48,999 nucleotides of DNA. Source: Streptomyces otsuchiensis. Lineage in GTDB: Bacteria; Actinomycetota; Actinomycetes; Streptomycetales; Streptomycetaceae. Below, in pieces: positions 1 to 8,180 of the stretch. Each line of letters opens with the position of its first letter. The first letter of the stretch is position 1. A program made the position numbers and the translations under genes. The stretch lies in assembly GCF_004305975.1 (NCBI RefSeq), contig NZ_BHZI01000006.1, forward strand, positions 1 to 48,999, in the 5' to 3' direction. The notes beneath the pieces were generated by a model. That model worked only from the letters and a program-made list of their open reading frames with translations. It ran no database searches and had not been told where the DNA came from.

Positions 1-114
1 GGACCACGTCCCGCCCCCGCTGCGGGACGCCCGCGACACGGACCGTCCGCAGCCGCGGACCGGACGACCGCCGCCGGCCGGCACCACCGGACCGGCACCG
101 AACGGAGCCGCCCC

Positions 115-885
115 ATGCCGCTTGTCCCCGGCGCCGACCCCTTCCGTCACGAGGGCTCGGACATCGGTGTGCTGCTCTGCCACGGCTTCACCGGCAGCCC
201 CGCCTCGCTGCGGCCCTGGGCGCGGCACCTGGCGGAGCGCGGACACACGGTCTCGCTTCCGCTGCTGCCCGGGCACGGCACCCGCTGGCAGGACCTTCAG
301 GCCACCGGCTGGCAGGACTGGTACGCGACGGTCGACCGGGAGCTGCGCCTGCTCCGTGACCGCTGCGACCGGGTCTTCGTGGCCGGCCTGTCCATGGGCG
401 GCTCGCTGGCGCTGCGGCTGGCGGCACGGCACGGCGACGCCGTGACCGGAGTGGTCGTCGTCAACCCGGCGACCACCTTCCCCCGGGTGAAGGGCTGGGC
501 GCTGCCCGCTGTCCGGCACGTGGTCACCAGCATTCCGGGGATCACCGACGACATCGCCAAGGAGGGCGCGGTCGAGGGCGGCTACGACCGGGTCCCGCTG
601 CACGCCGCGCACGCCATGCGGCAACTGACCCGGGTACTGCGCGGCGACCTCGCCCAGGTCACCCAGCCGCTGCTGCTCCTGCGCAGCCGGGTGGACCACG
701 TGGTGCCGCCCTCGGACTCGGCTGTGGTGCTGGGCGCGGTGTCCTCGACCGACATCACCGAGGTCGTGTTGGAAGAGAGTTACCACGTCGCGACGTTGGA
801 CCATGACGCGGAACGCATCCACGACGAGACGGATGCCTTCATCACCCGGCTGACGACGAGGAAGGCCGTACGTGACCGAACGTGA
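115..885 (+). CDS. alpha/beta hydrolase (carboxylesterase / monoacylglycerol-lipase-like)
   Basis: Cytosolic serine hydrolase of 256 aa, close to the length of Est30-type carboxylesterases; it should cleave carboxyl or acylglycerol esters, but the substrate cannot be read from sequence. Visible features are the oxyanion-hole stretch HGFTGSP near residue 23, the nucleophile elbow GLSMGG (GXSXG) near residue 90, a late Asp in RVDHVVPP and the catalytic His in SYHVATLDHD near the C-terminus. There is no signal peptide. The frame is open back to the window edge, but the ATG at 115 has a GGAG ribosome site 7 nt upstream. The stop overlaps the next gene by 14 nt, so the two are probably translationally coupled. 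Family is secure; substrate is not. Confidence 0.9.
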   Translation: MPLVPGADPFRHEGSDIGVLLCHGFTGSPASLRPWARHLAERGHTVSLPLLPGHGTRWQDLQATGWQDWYATVDRELRLLRDRCDRVFVAGLSMGGSLALRLAARHGDAVTGVVVVNPATTFPRVKGWALPAVRHVVTSIPGITDDIAKEGAVEGGYDRVPLHAAHAMRQLTRVLRGDLAQVTQPLLLLRSRVDHVVPPSDSAVVLGAVSSTDITEVVLEESYHVATLDHDAERIHDETDAFITRLTTRKAVRDRT

Positions 886-1501
886 CAGGGACCGCGGCGA
901 GGGCCGCGATCCGCTCGACGAGGAAGCGGCCTGGGCCGAGATCGTCGCCGCCTACGGCGAGGAGCCGGCGGTGCCGTCCTCCGGGCCGGGCGACACCCCG
1001 CCGGGCATCTGGCATCCGGACGCGGTGCCGGACCACTCCGGCGCCGTGGCGAGCCGCGGGAAGACGGCGGACGGCACGGAGGACCCTCCGTCCGACGCCG
1101 ATCCCCCGGCGGCGGACGGCCCGGGGCCGCCGGCCGAGGGCGGCGCCGACGCAGCCCCGCACGAGGCCGCCGAGATCAACCGGCTGGGCGAGAACGGCCA
1201 GTGGGACGGACCCGGGCCGCGTGACTGGGCGCCGGAGGACGACGGCGACGAGGGCCACTTCGTGCCGCCCGAGCCGCCACCGCTGCCCGAGTCCGACATG
1301 ATCACCCGCTTCGCGTGGCTGGGCGTGGTGGGCGGTCCGCTGCTGCTCGTGGGCTGCGCCCTGCTCGACATCGACATGACGTGGTGGCTGACGACGGCCG
1401 GCGTCGGCGGCTTCCTGGGCGGCTTCGCCACCCTGGTGCTGGGGATGCGCGACGACCGCGACGACGAGTGGACCGACCCGGGCAGCGGCGCCGTGGTCTG
1501 A
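872..1501 (+). CDS. conserved membrane protein with acidic N-terminal domain
   Basis: 209-aa protein of unknown function. About the first 145 residues are acidic and rich in Pro, Gly and Asp, probably disordered, with no recognisable catalytic motif. Two hydrophobic segments follow (about residues 147-168 and 172-192), then a short charged tail (RDDRDDEW). The topology suggests a hairpin membrane anchor with a long cytoplasmic domain. The GTG start at 872 lies inside the end of the upstream hydrolase gene, which argues for an operon. A strong inverted repeat lies 63 bp beyond the stop. The pairing with the hydrolase hints at a membrane-lipid role, but that is only context. Confidence 0.8.
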   Translation: MTERDRDRGEGRDPLDEEAAWAEIVAAYGEEPAVPSSGPGDTPPGIWHPDAVPDHSGAVASRGKTADGTEDPPSDADPPAADGPGPPAEGGADAAPHEAAEINRLGENGQWDGPGPRDWAPEDDGDEGHFVPPEPPPLPESDMITRFAWLGVVGGPLLLVGCALLDIDMTWWLTTAGVGGFLGGFATLVLGMRDDRDDEWTDPGSGAVV

Positions 1502-1563
1502 CAGGTGTGGGCGGGCGCCGCGCGGCTGATTCCGTGCGCCGGTACCCGCGACACCCGTCCGCG

Positions 1564-1591
1564 CCCCCGCGCGACCCTGGTCGCGTGGGGG
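1564..1591. terminator. intrinsic-type hairpin between convergent genes
   Basis: Arms of 13 nt (1564-1576 and 1579-1591, one G-T pair) between the plus-strand membrane-protein gene and the minus-strand EEP gene. There is no U-tract, as is usual in Streptomyces, and it could serve both directions. Confidence 0.55.
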
Positions 1592-1652
1592 ACGCTGGCG
1601 TGTTCGGGCGGCGGGCGTGTTCGGGCGAAGGGCGCGGCGCCGGCGCCGTGGA

Positions 1653-2366
1653 TCAGCCCGCCTCGCCCGGGAGCCGCAGCACGGCGAGCACCGGCAGGTG
1701 GTCGCTGGCCGCGCGGAGGTCGGCGGCGTCGACCCCCTCGTCCGCTCCCGGCACCCCGCAGGAGACGACGCCGACCCCGGGCCCGCAGAACACCGCGTCG
1801 ATGCGGCGGTCGGGTGCGTGCGCGGGGAAGGTGAGACCGTCGCCGCCCCGGGGCGCCGCCGGCCAGGCGTCGCGCAGCTCCCGGCCCAGCAGGCGGTGGG
1901 CGGCGCCGCCGGGCGCCTCGTTGAGATCACCGGCCAGGACCACCGGGGCGTCCAGCCCCGCGAGGTACTCCAGCAGCCGGGCCCCGTGCCGCCGCCGCTC
2001 CTCCGCGTACAGGCTGAGGTGACAGCCGACGACGGCCAGCCGGGCGCGGCCGAAGCGCAGCACCGCACCCGCCAGGGCACGGCGGTGGGCTCCGGGCCGG
2101 TACGGCAGCGGGATCTCCTCCGACCGCTCGACGGTCGGCCGGAGCGTCGACATCAGGGTGACGCCGCACGCGGGGGCGCCACCCGCGACCAGGTGGAGCC
2201 CGGCCTCCCGGCCGAGCCGTGCGGTGCGCCGCCGCCACCGCACGAACCGCGGCGCCTCCTGGAGGCAGACCACGTCGGGGGCGGTCGCACGGATGACCCG
2301 TGCCAGCGCCTCGGTGTCGTCGCGGAGCGAACGGATGTTGTAGCTGAGCAACCGCACCTCTGGCAT
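1653..2366 (-). CDS. endonuclease/exonuclease/phosphatase (EEP) family protein
   Basis: 237-aa cytosolic protein with the EEP fold of DNase I, exonuclease III and inositol phosphatases. Motifs in order: SYNIRSLRDD (Asn10), VVCLQEAPRF (metal-binding Glu), GCHLSLY (catalytic His), LAGDLNEAPG and the C-terminal SDHLPVLAVL. The set of N, E, H, D-x-N and DH residues is complete, so a metal-dependent phosphodiesterase or phosphatase activity is expected; the substrate is unknown. A longer frame exists to 2462, but that extension is Arg/Pro-rich and runs into the glkA terminator, so the ATG at 2366 (MPEVRLL) is chosen. It follows glkA on the same strand but behind a strong hairpin, so it probably has its own promoter. 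Confidence 0.85.
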   Translation of the reverse strand: MPEVRLLSYNIRSLRDDTEALARVIRATAPDVVCLQEAPRFVRWRRRTARLGREAGLHLVAGGAPACGVTLMSTLRPTVERSEEIPLPYRPGAHRRALAGAVLRFGRARLAVVGCHLSLYAEERRRHGARLLEYLAGLDAPVVLAGDLNEAPGGAAHRLLGRELRDAWPAAPRGGDGLTFPAHAPDRRIDAVFCGPGVGVVSCGVPGADEGVDAADLRAASDHLPVLAVLRLPGEAG

Positions 2367-2433
2367 GGGACCGACTGTAGGGCGGTGGTCCCGGCGGCGT
2401 CCGCGCCACGCCGGGCGCGGGGGGCGACAACGC

Positions 2434-2471
2434 GACCCGCCGGTGCGTCCCGCGGGACGCACCGGCGGGTC
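2434..2471 (-). terminator. glkA terminator
   Basis: Perfect 18-bp arms (2434-2451 and 2454-2471) with a 2-nt loop, 19 bp past the glkA stop. One of the strongest hairpins in the window. Confidence 0.75.
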
Positions 2472-2489
2472 GACGGCCGACGGCCGGGG

Positions 2490-3431
2490 TCAGCCCTGCC
2501 GGGCGAGGTCTGCGGCGCCCACCAGCCCCGCTCGACCGCCCAGTTGGGCGGCGAGGACCTGGGCGTGCGGCCGGTACCTGCTGCCGACCAGCCAGCGCCG
2601 GAAGGACTTGCGGATCGGTTCCAGCACGAGGTCGCCCTCGTCGGAGACGCCGCCGCCGACGATGAACGCGGCGGGGTCGAACAGGGAGGCCAGGTCGGCC
2701 AGTCCGGCTCCGGCCCAGCGGGCCAGCTCACGGAAGGAGTCGATGGCCACGGGGTCGCCCTGCCGGGCGGCGGCGGAGACGTGCCGCCCGTCGATGCCCT
2801 CGGGGGTCCCGTCGCCCAGGGAGAGCAGCACCGCCGCCGCGTCCGGGCTGGCGGAGGCCCGCTGGCGGGCGTAGCGCACCAGGGCGCGGCCGGAGGCGTA
2901 CTGCTCCCAGCAGCCCTGGCTGCCGCAGCCGCAGAGCAGACCGTCCGGCACTATCCGGATGTGGCCGAACTCGCCGGCGATGCCGAAGCGTCCGCGGTAG
3001 AGCCGGCCGCCCATGACGATGCCGCCGCCGAGGCCGGTGCCGAGGGTGATGCAGACGACGTCCTCGTGGCCGGCGCCGGCGCCGAAGCGGTACTCGCCCC
3101 AGGCGGCGGCGTTGGCGTCGTTCTCGACCACGACGGGCAGCCCGACGCGCTGCTCGACCTTGTCCTTGAGCGCCTCGTGCCGCCAGTTGATGTTGGGGGC
3201 GAACAGCACCGTCGCCCGCTTGTCGTCGACGTAGCCGGCCGCGCCGATCCCGACGGCCTCGGCGCCGGCGCCCTCACCGCAGGAGCGCACCGCGTCGGCG
3301 ATGGCGTCCACCACGCCCTGAGGGGTGGGCGGAGTGGGCACCTTGCTGGTGCTCAGGATGGTGCCGGATTCGTCGACCACACCGGCCGCGATCTTGGTGC
3401 CGCCGATGTCGACCCCGATGGTGAGTCCCAT
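2490..3431 (-). CDS. glkA: ROK-family glucokinase
   Basis: ATP-dependent glucokinase of 313 aa that phosphorylates glucose to glucose-6-phosphate in the cytosol; in Streptomyces GlkA is also central to glucose catabolite repression (established knowledge). The N-terminal phosphate-binding motif DIGGTK is at residues 8-13, the catalytic Asp105 sits in VENDANAAAWGE, and the ROK zinc signature is present as His157 with Cys167, Cys169 and Cys174 (CGCGSQGCWE). The frame extends upstream to 3476, but the known GlkA N-terminus begins MGLTIGVDIGG, so the ATG at 3431 is chosen; GAGGGAC just upstream is a fair ribosome site. It lies 80 bp after the DUF5304 gene on the same strand. Confidence 0.96.
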   Translation of the reverse strand: MGLTIGVDIGGTKIAAGVVDESGTILSTSKVPTPPTPQGVVDAIADAVRSCGEGAGAEAVGIGAAGYVDDKRATVLFAPNINWRHEALKDKVEQRVGLPVVVENDANAAAWGEYRFGAGAGHEDVVCITLGTGLGGGIVMGGRLYRGRFGIAGEFGHIRIVPDGLLCGCGSQGCWEQYASGRALVRYARQRASASPDAAAVLLSLGDGTPEGIDGRHVSAAARQGDPVAIDSFRELARWAGAGLADLASLFDPAAFIVGGGVSDEGDLVLEPIRKSFRRWLVGSRYRPHAQVLAAQLGGRAGLVGAADLARQG

Positions 3432-3511
3432 GAGTCCCTCAGTGAGTGTGGTCGTTGCATACCCGCCGCGGAACACCGTACAGGAGGTGAACGGACCGCC
3501 TCCTGGCCCGA

Positions 3512-3937
3512 TCAGCGCTCTGACCGGCCGTCCTCGCCGTCGTCCCCGGTGTCACCGGTTTCCGCGGGGCGGTCCGGGGTGGATTCGCCGTTCTTCTCCC
3601 CTTCGCGGCTCTGTTGAGGAGTGAACGCGGCGCGGAGGGCGGCGGCCAGTTCGTCACCGGCCTTGGCCAGGTGTCCGATGGTGTCCTTGTGGCGGTCCAG
3701 GACCGGGTCGACGGCGGCACGGGCGCGGGCCGCGGCGTCTCCGGCGACCCAGCCGGCGGGGCCGGAGGCGAACTGACCGATGCGGTCGGCGAGCGTGTCG
3801 AAGAAGTGACGTAGTTCGTCGGCGGGCTCACTGCCCTGACCGGCGGCGCGGCGGCGCTCCCGTTCGGCGGCGAGATCCTCCTCGCAGGCGGTGGCCCAGG
3901 CGTCGTCGTCGGACGGGGACTGGTGGGCGTCACTCAT
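3512..3937 (-). CDS. DUF5304 family protein
   Basis: 141-aa soluble protein of unknown function, matching what I know of the actinobacterial DUF5304 family. The N-terminus is acidic (MSDAHQSPSDDD); a predicted helical core spans about residues 38-110 and includes FFDTLADRIGQF and HKDTIGHLAKAGDELAAALRAAF; the C-terminus is a charged, probably disordered tail. No membrane segment or catalytic motif is visible. The frame is open far upstream, but the ATG at 3937 is preceded by a GGAG-like site and gives the family N-terminus. It lies between a SRPBCC protein and glkA on the minus strand, possibly one transcription unit. Function unknown. Confidence 0.82.
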   Translation of the reverse strand: MSDAHQSPSDDDAWATACEEDLAAERERRRAAGQGSEPADELRHFFDTLADRIGQFASGPAGWVAGDAAARARAAVDPVLDRHKDTIGHLAKAGDELAAALRAAFTPQQSREGEKNGESTPDRPAETGDTGDDGEDGRSER

Positions 3938-4052
3938 GGCGGACTCCTGCGGGCCGTGCACGGGACTCGTCGCTTCCGACGGTACCCGAACGGCCGCACG
4001 GCGGTCACCGGCCCGACGGTGCCGGGATGGCCGGGCGTCGGGGAAGCGCGCA

Positions 4053-4071
4053 CCGGCGGCCCCGCCGCCGG
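4053..4071 (-). terminator. short hairpin after the SRPBCC gene
   Basis: Arms 4053-4060 and 4064-4071 (8 bp, 3-nt loop) lie just past the stop at 4075. May only attenuate, because the next gene follows on the same strand. Confidence 0.4.
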
Positions 4072-4074
4072 AGG

Positions 4075-4530
4075 TCAGGCGTCGGCGTCGCCGAGGCTCT
4101 CCACCCGCCGCCGCAGCCCGTCCAGAGCACGGTCGATGATGACCTTCTCCGCCTTGCGCTTGATTTCGCCGAGCATCGGGATCTTGACGTCGACGGTCAG
4201 CTGGTAGACGACCTCGGTGCGCAGGCCTCCGGAGGACGGGGTGAGCCGGTAGGAGCCGTCGAGCGCGCGCAGCATCTTGGACTTCACCAGCGTCCAGGAG
4301 ACCTCGCGGTCGCCGGTCCAGGTGTAGGCGAGGGTGTGGTCGTCGCGAATGGCGCCGGCGTCCAGGACCAGCCGGACCTGGCGGGCGCGGCCCTGCTCGT
4401 CGGTGTCGAGGACGTCGGCCTCGGTGACCTCGCCGGTCCACTCGGGGTAGCGGCCGAAGTCGGCGATCACCGCCATCACCGCCGCCGGCGGCGCCTCGAC
4501 GGTGATGCTGGACCTGGTCTGCTCAGCCAT
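4075..4530 (-). CDS. SRPBCC family (polyketide cyclase/dehydrase-like) protein
   Basis: 151-aa START/Bet v1-like ligand-binding protein. The typical N-terminal strand is present (SSITVEAPPAAVMAVIADF), followed by RYPEWTGEVTEADVLDTD, and a long C-terminal helix ends in EKVIIDRALDGLRRRVESL. The fold forms a hydrophobic pocket; members bind lipids or aromatic ligands, and no enzyme activity can be assigned. Beside an acyl-CoA synthetase on the opposite strand it matches the order seen at M. tuberculosis Rv2185c/fadD15 (from memory), which makes a lipid-binding role plausible but unproven. The ATG at 4530 gives the usual family length. Confidence 0.88.
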   Translation of the reverse strand: MAEQTRSSITVEAPPAAVMAVIADFGRYPEWTGEVTEADVLDTDEQGRARQVRLVLDAGAIRDDHTLAYTWTGDREVSWTLVKSKMLRALDGSYRLTPSSGGLRTEVVYQLTVDVKIPMLGEIKRKAEKVIIDRALDGLRRRVESLGDADA

Positions 4531-4894
4531 CGCGCTGGCTCCTCGTTCTCGCTCGCCCCTGGCCGGCCGGAGTCATCCGGCGCCGTCCCGTGGGAAGGCT
4601 ATACCGTGCGCGGGTCCGCTCCCGCGCCCTCGCACCCGGCCGGGGCGCGACGCGGCGCTCACCCCCGGTAGGCTCGAAGCCGGGCGATGCCCGGCGGCGA
4701 CTGTCCGGCCGGGGGCCGGCAGCGGCACACCGCGAGTGCGACGGTCCACGGCGTGGCCCACGCCCTACCGCGATCCGACTACCAGCGGGTAACGTCCCTT
4801 CGCACGCAACGGGGCGACGCCGCCCCGTTGGAACCGCAGCAGACGCCAGGGCGGTCGCACGGCCTCCCCAGTCGCATGATGACGAGGAGCAGCA
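4531..4894. promoter_or_regulatory. divergent regulatory region between SRPBCC gene and acyl-CoA synthetase
   Basis: 364 bp without a gene. On the minus strand a TATAGC -10-like hexamer lies around 4591-4598. On the plus strand a perfect hairpin (arms 4807-4816 and 4821-4830, 4-nt loop) sits 65 nt before the acyl-CoA synthetase start, where it could act in its leader. I see no ORF with convincing codon bias here. Confidence 0.4.
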
Positions 4895-6754
4895 GTGCGC
4901 GAGTTCAGCCTTCCGGCTCTGTACGACGTGGCGCCGGGAGACCGGTTGCCGGACGTGCTGGACCGCAACGCCGCGGCCGGCCCGGACCAGGTCGTCATCG
5001 CCCGCCGCACCGCCGACGGCGGCTGGAGCGACGTGGGCAGCGCCGCGTTCCTCGCCGAGGTGCGGACGACGGCCAAGGGCCTGATCGCCTCCGGCGTCCG
5101 CCCCGGCGACCGGGTGGCCCTGATGTCGCGCACCCGCTACGAGTGGACGCTGCTGGACTTCGCGCTCTGGTACGCCGGGGCGGTCGGCGTCCCCGTCTAC
5201 GAGACGAGTTCACCCGAGCAGGTCGGCTGGATCCTCCAGGACTCGGGCGCGGTCGGCATCGTGGTCGAGCACGCCGGGCACCGGGCCGTGGTGGAGGATC
5301 TGCGCGGCGAACTGCCCGCGCTGCGCACACTGTTGACGATCGACCCGGACGGCGGCCCGGCCACGGCCACGGCCCCCGGCAAGGACGGCCAGGCGAACGG
5401 CCGGGCCGACGGCGCCGTCGCGGAGCTGGCCGCGGCCGGCGCGCACGTCACCGACGCCGAACTGGACGCCGCCCGGGACACCGTGACGGCCGACTGCGCG
5501 GCCACCATCATCTACACCTCCGGAACGACCGGCCGCCCCAAGGGCTGCGTGCTGACCCACCGCGCGTTCCTCGCCGACGCCGGCAACGTGGTCGCCGAGC
5601 TGGGCCCGCTCTTCCGCACCGGCGAGGGGTCGGTGCTGCTGTTCCTGCCGCTGGCGCACGTGTTCGCGCGGCTGGTGCAGGTCGCGGCGGTCTTCGCGCC
5701 GATCCGCCTGGGTCACACCAGCGACGTCGCCTCGCTGACCGACGACCTGGCGTCCTTCCGTCCCACCCTGCTGCTGGCGGTGCCCCGGGTCTTCGAGAAG
5801 GTCTACAACTCGGCGCGGGCCAAGGCCCGGGAGGGCGGCAAGGGACGGATCTTCGACGCCGCCGCCGAGACCGCCATCGCCTACAGCCGCGCCCTCTCCG
5901 CCGGCGGGCGCCCGGCGCTCGGACTGCGCCTGCGGCACGCCGTCTTCGACCGGCTGGTCTACGGCAAGCTGCGTGCCGCGCTCGGCGGGCGCGCCCGGCA
6001 CGCCATCTCCGGCGGCGCCGCGCTCGGCGAGCGGCTCGGTCACTTCTACCGGGGTATCGGCTTCACCGTCCTGGAGGGCTACGGCCTGACCGAGACCTGC
6101 GCCCCGACCACCTTCAACCCCTTGGACGCGCCGCGCATCGGCACGGTGGGGCGTCCCCTGCCGGGCTCCTCGGTACGGATCGGGGACGACGGCGAGGTAC
6201 TGCTGCGCGGTGAGCACCTCTTCGACCGGTACTGGAACAACGAGACGGCCACCGCCGAGGCGATGGAGGGCGGCTGGTACCACACCGGCGACCTCGGCTC
6301 TCTCGACGAGGACGGCTATCTGTCGATCACCGGCCGGAAGAAGGAGATCCTGGTGACCGCCGGCGGGAAGAACGTCGCACCGGCCGTCATCGAGGACCGC
6401 ATCCGGGCCCACGCGCTGGTCGCGGAGTGCATGGTGGTCGGGGATGCCCGCCCCTTCGTCGCCGCGCTGATCACCCTGGACGAGGAGTTCCTGCCCCGCT
6501 GGGCGGCCGAGAACGGCAAGGAGCTGGGCGACCGCGCCGCGCTGCTGACCGACCCGGAGCTGCTCGCCACCGTGCAGCAGGCCGTGGACCAGGGCAACGC
6601 CGCCGTCTCACGGGCGGAGTCGGTACGGAAGTTCCGGGTGCTGCCGGCCCAGTTCACCGAGGAGTCCGGCCACCTCACCCCGTCGATGAAGCTCAAGCGG
6701 CACGTGGTGGCCAGGGACTACGCGGCGGAGATCGACTCACTCTACGAGTCCTGA
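4895..6754 (+). CDS. AMP-dependent long-chain fatty acyl-CoA synthetase (FadD15-like)
   Basis: 619-aa ANL-superfamily enzyme that activates long-chain fatty acids to acyl-CoA through an acyl-adenylate. The adenylation P-loop YTSGTTGRPKG lies near residues 206-216, the GYGLTETCAP motif near 394-403, the hinge region has WYHTGDLGSLDEDGYLSITGRKKE, and the C-terminal domain ends in a conserved Lys region (SMKLKRHVV). Length matches bacterial long-chain enzymes. The start is GTG at 4895 after GAGGAG. In M. tuberculosis the counterpart fadD15 is next to pimB (from memory), and the same neighbour occurs here, which suggests a role in phospholipid or glycolipid supply. Chain-length preference is unknown. 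Confidence 0.94.
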   Translation: MREFSLPALYDVAPGDRLPDVLDRNAAAGPDQVVIARRTADGGWSDVGSAAFLAEVRTTAKGLIASGVRPGDRVALMSRTRYEWTLLDFALWYAGAVGVPVYETSSPEQVGWILQDSGAVGIVVEHAGHRAVVEDLRGELPALRTLLTIDPDGGPATATAPGKDGQANGRADGAVAELAAAGAHVTDAELDAARDTVTADCAATIIYTSGTTGRPKGCVLTHRAFLADAGNVVAELGPLFRTGEGSVLLFLPLAHVFARLVQVAAVFAPIRLGHTSDVASLTDDLASFRPTLLLAVPRVFEKVYNSARAKAREGGKGRIFDAAAETAIAYSRALSAGGRPALGLRLRHAVFDRLVYGKLRAALGGRARHAISGGAALGERLGHFYRGIGFTVLEGYGLTETCAPTTFNPLDAPRIGTVGRPLPGSSVRIGDDGEVLLRGEHLFDRYWNNETATAEAMEGGWYHTGDLGSLDEDGYLSITGRKKEILVTAGGKNVAPAVIEDRIRAHALVAECMVVGDARPFVAALITLDEEFLPRWAAENGKELGDRAALLTDPELLATVQQAVDQGNAAVSRAESVRKFRVLPAQFTEESGHLTPSMKLKRHVVARDYAAEIDSLYES

Positions 6755-6769
6755 CGGGACGGGGAACGG

Positions 6770-6785
6770 GCCCGGGCGCCCGGGC
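6770..6785. terminator. 16-bp GC palindrome between convergent genes
   Basis: GCCCGGGC repeated head-on forms a perfect palindrome 15 bp past the acyl-CoA synthetase stop and 23 bp before the end of the opposing glycosyltransferase gene. Plausible bidirectional terminator; no U-tract. Confidence 0.4.
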
Positions 6786-6808
6786 ACCGGGCACCGGGGC
6801 ACCCGCGC

Positions 6809-7960
6809 TCAGAGCAGGGCGCGCAGCCGCTCGGCGAGCAGGTCCCAGCGCCACTTCTCCTCGACCCAGGCCCGGCCGCGCTCGCCCATCCGCTGCCGCA
6901 GCTCGGGGTCCTGGAGCAGGGTCACCACCCGGTCGGCGGTCTCCGCCGGCGCTCCCGCGCCGCCACCCCGGACGACCCAGCCGGTCTCCCCCTCCAGCAC
7001 GGCGTCCGGCGCTCCGCCGGAGTCACCGCCGACGACGGGAAGCCCGGTCGCGGACGCCTCCAGATAGACGATGCCCAGCCCCTCGACGTCCAGCCCGCCG
7101 CGCCGGGTGCGGCACGGCATCGCGAAGACGTCCCCGGCGCCGTAGTGGGCGGGGAGCTCGGACCAGGGCACCGAGCCGGTGAAGCGGACCGAGTCGGCGA
7201 CACCCTCGGAGGCCGCGAGCTTCCGCAGCTCCGGCAGGTAGGGACCGCCGCCCACGACCAGCAGCACCGCGTCGGGCACCCGCTCCAGCACGCGGGGCAT
7301 CGCCCGGATCAGCGTGTCCTGCCCCTTGCGCTGGACCAGCCGGGAGACGCACACCACCACCGGCCGGTCGGCGAGGCCGAGCGAGGACCGCACCTGCTCG
7401 CCGCCGGAGCCGGGGTGGAAGGTCTTCTCGTCGACACCGGGCGGCAGTTGGACCATCCGCCCGGCCGCGGCCGGGGTGAGCGCCGAGGCGATCCGGGAGC
7501 GGGTGTACTCGCCGAGGTAGGTCAGGGTGTCGGTGGACTCGCCGATGCGCCGCAGTAGTCGGCGCGCCGCGGGCAACTGCGCCCAGCCCGCCTCGTGTCC
7601 GTGGGTGGTCGCCACCAGCCGTTCGGCGCCGGCGGACCGCAGCGCCGGCGCCATCAGGCCGAGCGGCGCGGCGGCACCGAACCACACCGACCGGCAGCCG
7701 TGCTCGCGCAGCAGCGCCTGGGCGCGCCGGGTGACGCGCGGTGTCGGCAGCAGCATGGTGGCGCGGTCGCGGACCACGGTGAAGGGCTGTTCCGCGTCGA
7801 ACGCGGCGGTCGCCTCGGCGCCCTCCCGGCCCCGCTTCCACGTCGAGGCGTAGACGACGACCTGTTCGGGGTCCATCCGCAGCGCCATGCTGTGCAGAAA
7901 CGCCTGGATACCGCCGGGGCGCGGGGGGAAGTCGTTGGTGACGATCAGGGTGCGGTGCAT
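6809..7960 (-). CDS. pimB: GT4 mannosyltransferase, PimB-type (phosphatidylinositol monomannoside mannosyltransferase)
   Basis: 383-aa GT-B glycosyltransferase. The N-terminus TNDFPPRPGGIQAF carries the Gly-rich donor loop; WFGAAAPLGLMAP, THGHEAGW and VCVSRLVQRKGQDTL follow; the retaining-GT4 E-x7-E motif is EGLGIVYLE. These stretches agree closely with what I recall of mycobacterial PimB' (Rv2188c), which adds the second mannose to phosphatidylinositol mannoside at the inner membrane face from GDP-mannose. Synteny with a fadD15-like gene and NlpC/P60 genes supports orthology. The frame continues to 8077, but the ATG at 7960 (MHRTLIVTNDF) gives the family start. Donor and acceptor are inferred from orthology. 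Confidence 0.85.
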   Translation of the reverse strand: MHRTLIVTNDFPPRPGGIQAFLHSMALRMDPEQVVVYASTWKRGREGAEATAAFDAEQPFTVVRDRATMLLPTPRVTRRAQALLREHGCRSVWFGAAAPLGLMAPALRSAGAERLVATTHGHEAGWAQLPAARRLLRRIGESTDTLTYLGEYTRSRIASALTPAAAGRMVQLPPGVDEKTFHPGSGGEQVRSSLGLADRPVVVCVSRLVQRKGQDTLIRAMPRVLERVPDAVLLVVGGGPYLPELRKLAASEGVADSVRFTGSVPWSELPAHYGAGDVFAMPCRTRRGGLDVEGLGIVYLEASATGLPVVGGDSGGAPDAVLEGETGWVVRGGGAGAPAETADRVVTLLQDPELRQRMGERGRAWVEEKWRWDLLAERLRALL

Positions 7961-8180
7961 CGGCAGGAGCCTATCCGGTGACGGGCGCGGGACCGGAGCC
8001 CGCCGGGCGGTCCGGGCGGCCCGGCCCGCACGGCGCGTGGCGGCCACCTCCGGGGCCCGCGCGGCCCTGGATGGCACCGGAGGGGCCGGGCGGGGGCCCG
8101 GGGCGCGGAGGGCGCTTCCAGGGCGCGCCTGGGGATGTCCGGGCCGGCCGGGTGGGCGCCGTCCGTCGGCGCGGCCGGAC

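Noticed and set aside
1-114. Tail of an upstream gene, or an N-terminal extension of the hydrolase
   Set aside because: The hydrolase frame is open to the window edge, but the extension is Arg/Gly/Thr-rich and a ribosome site sits before the ATG at 115. No other frame ends convincingly here.
1617-3617. 666-codon plus-strand open frame
   Set aside because: It lies antisense to the EEP gene and glkA; the translation is low-complexity Ala/Gly/Arg/Pro without a domain, typical of GC-rich shadow frames.
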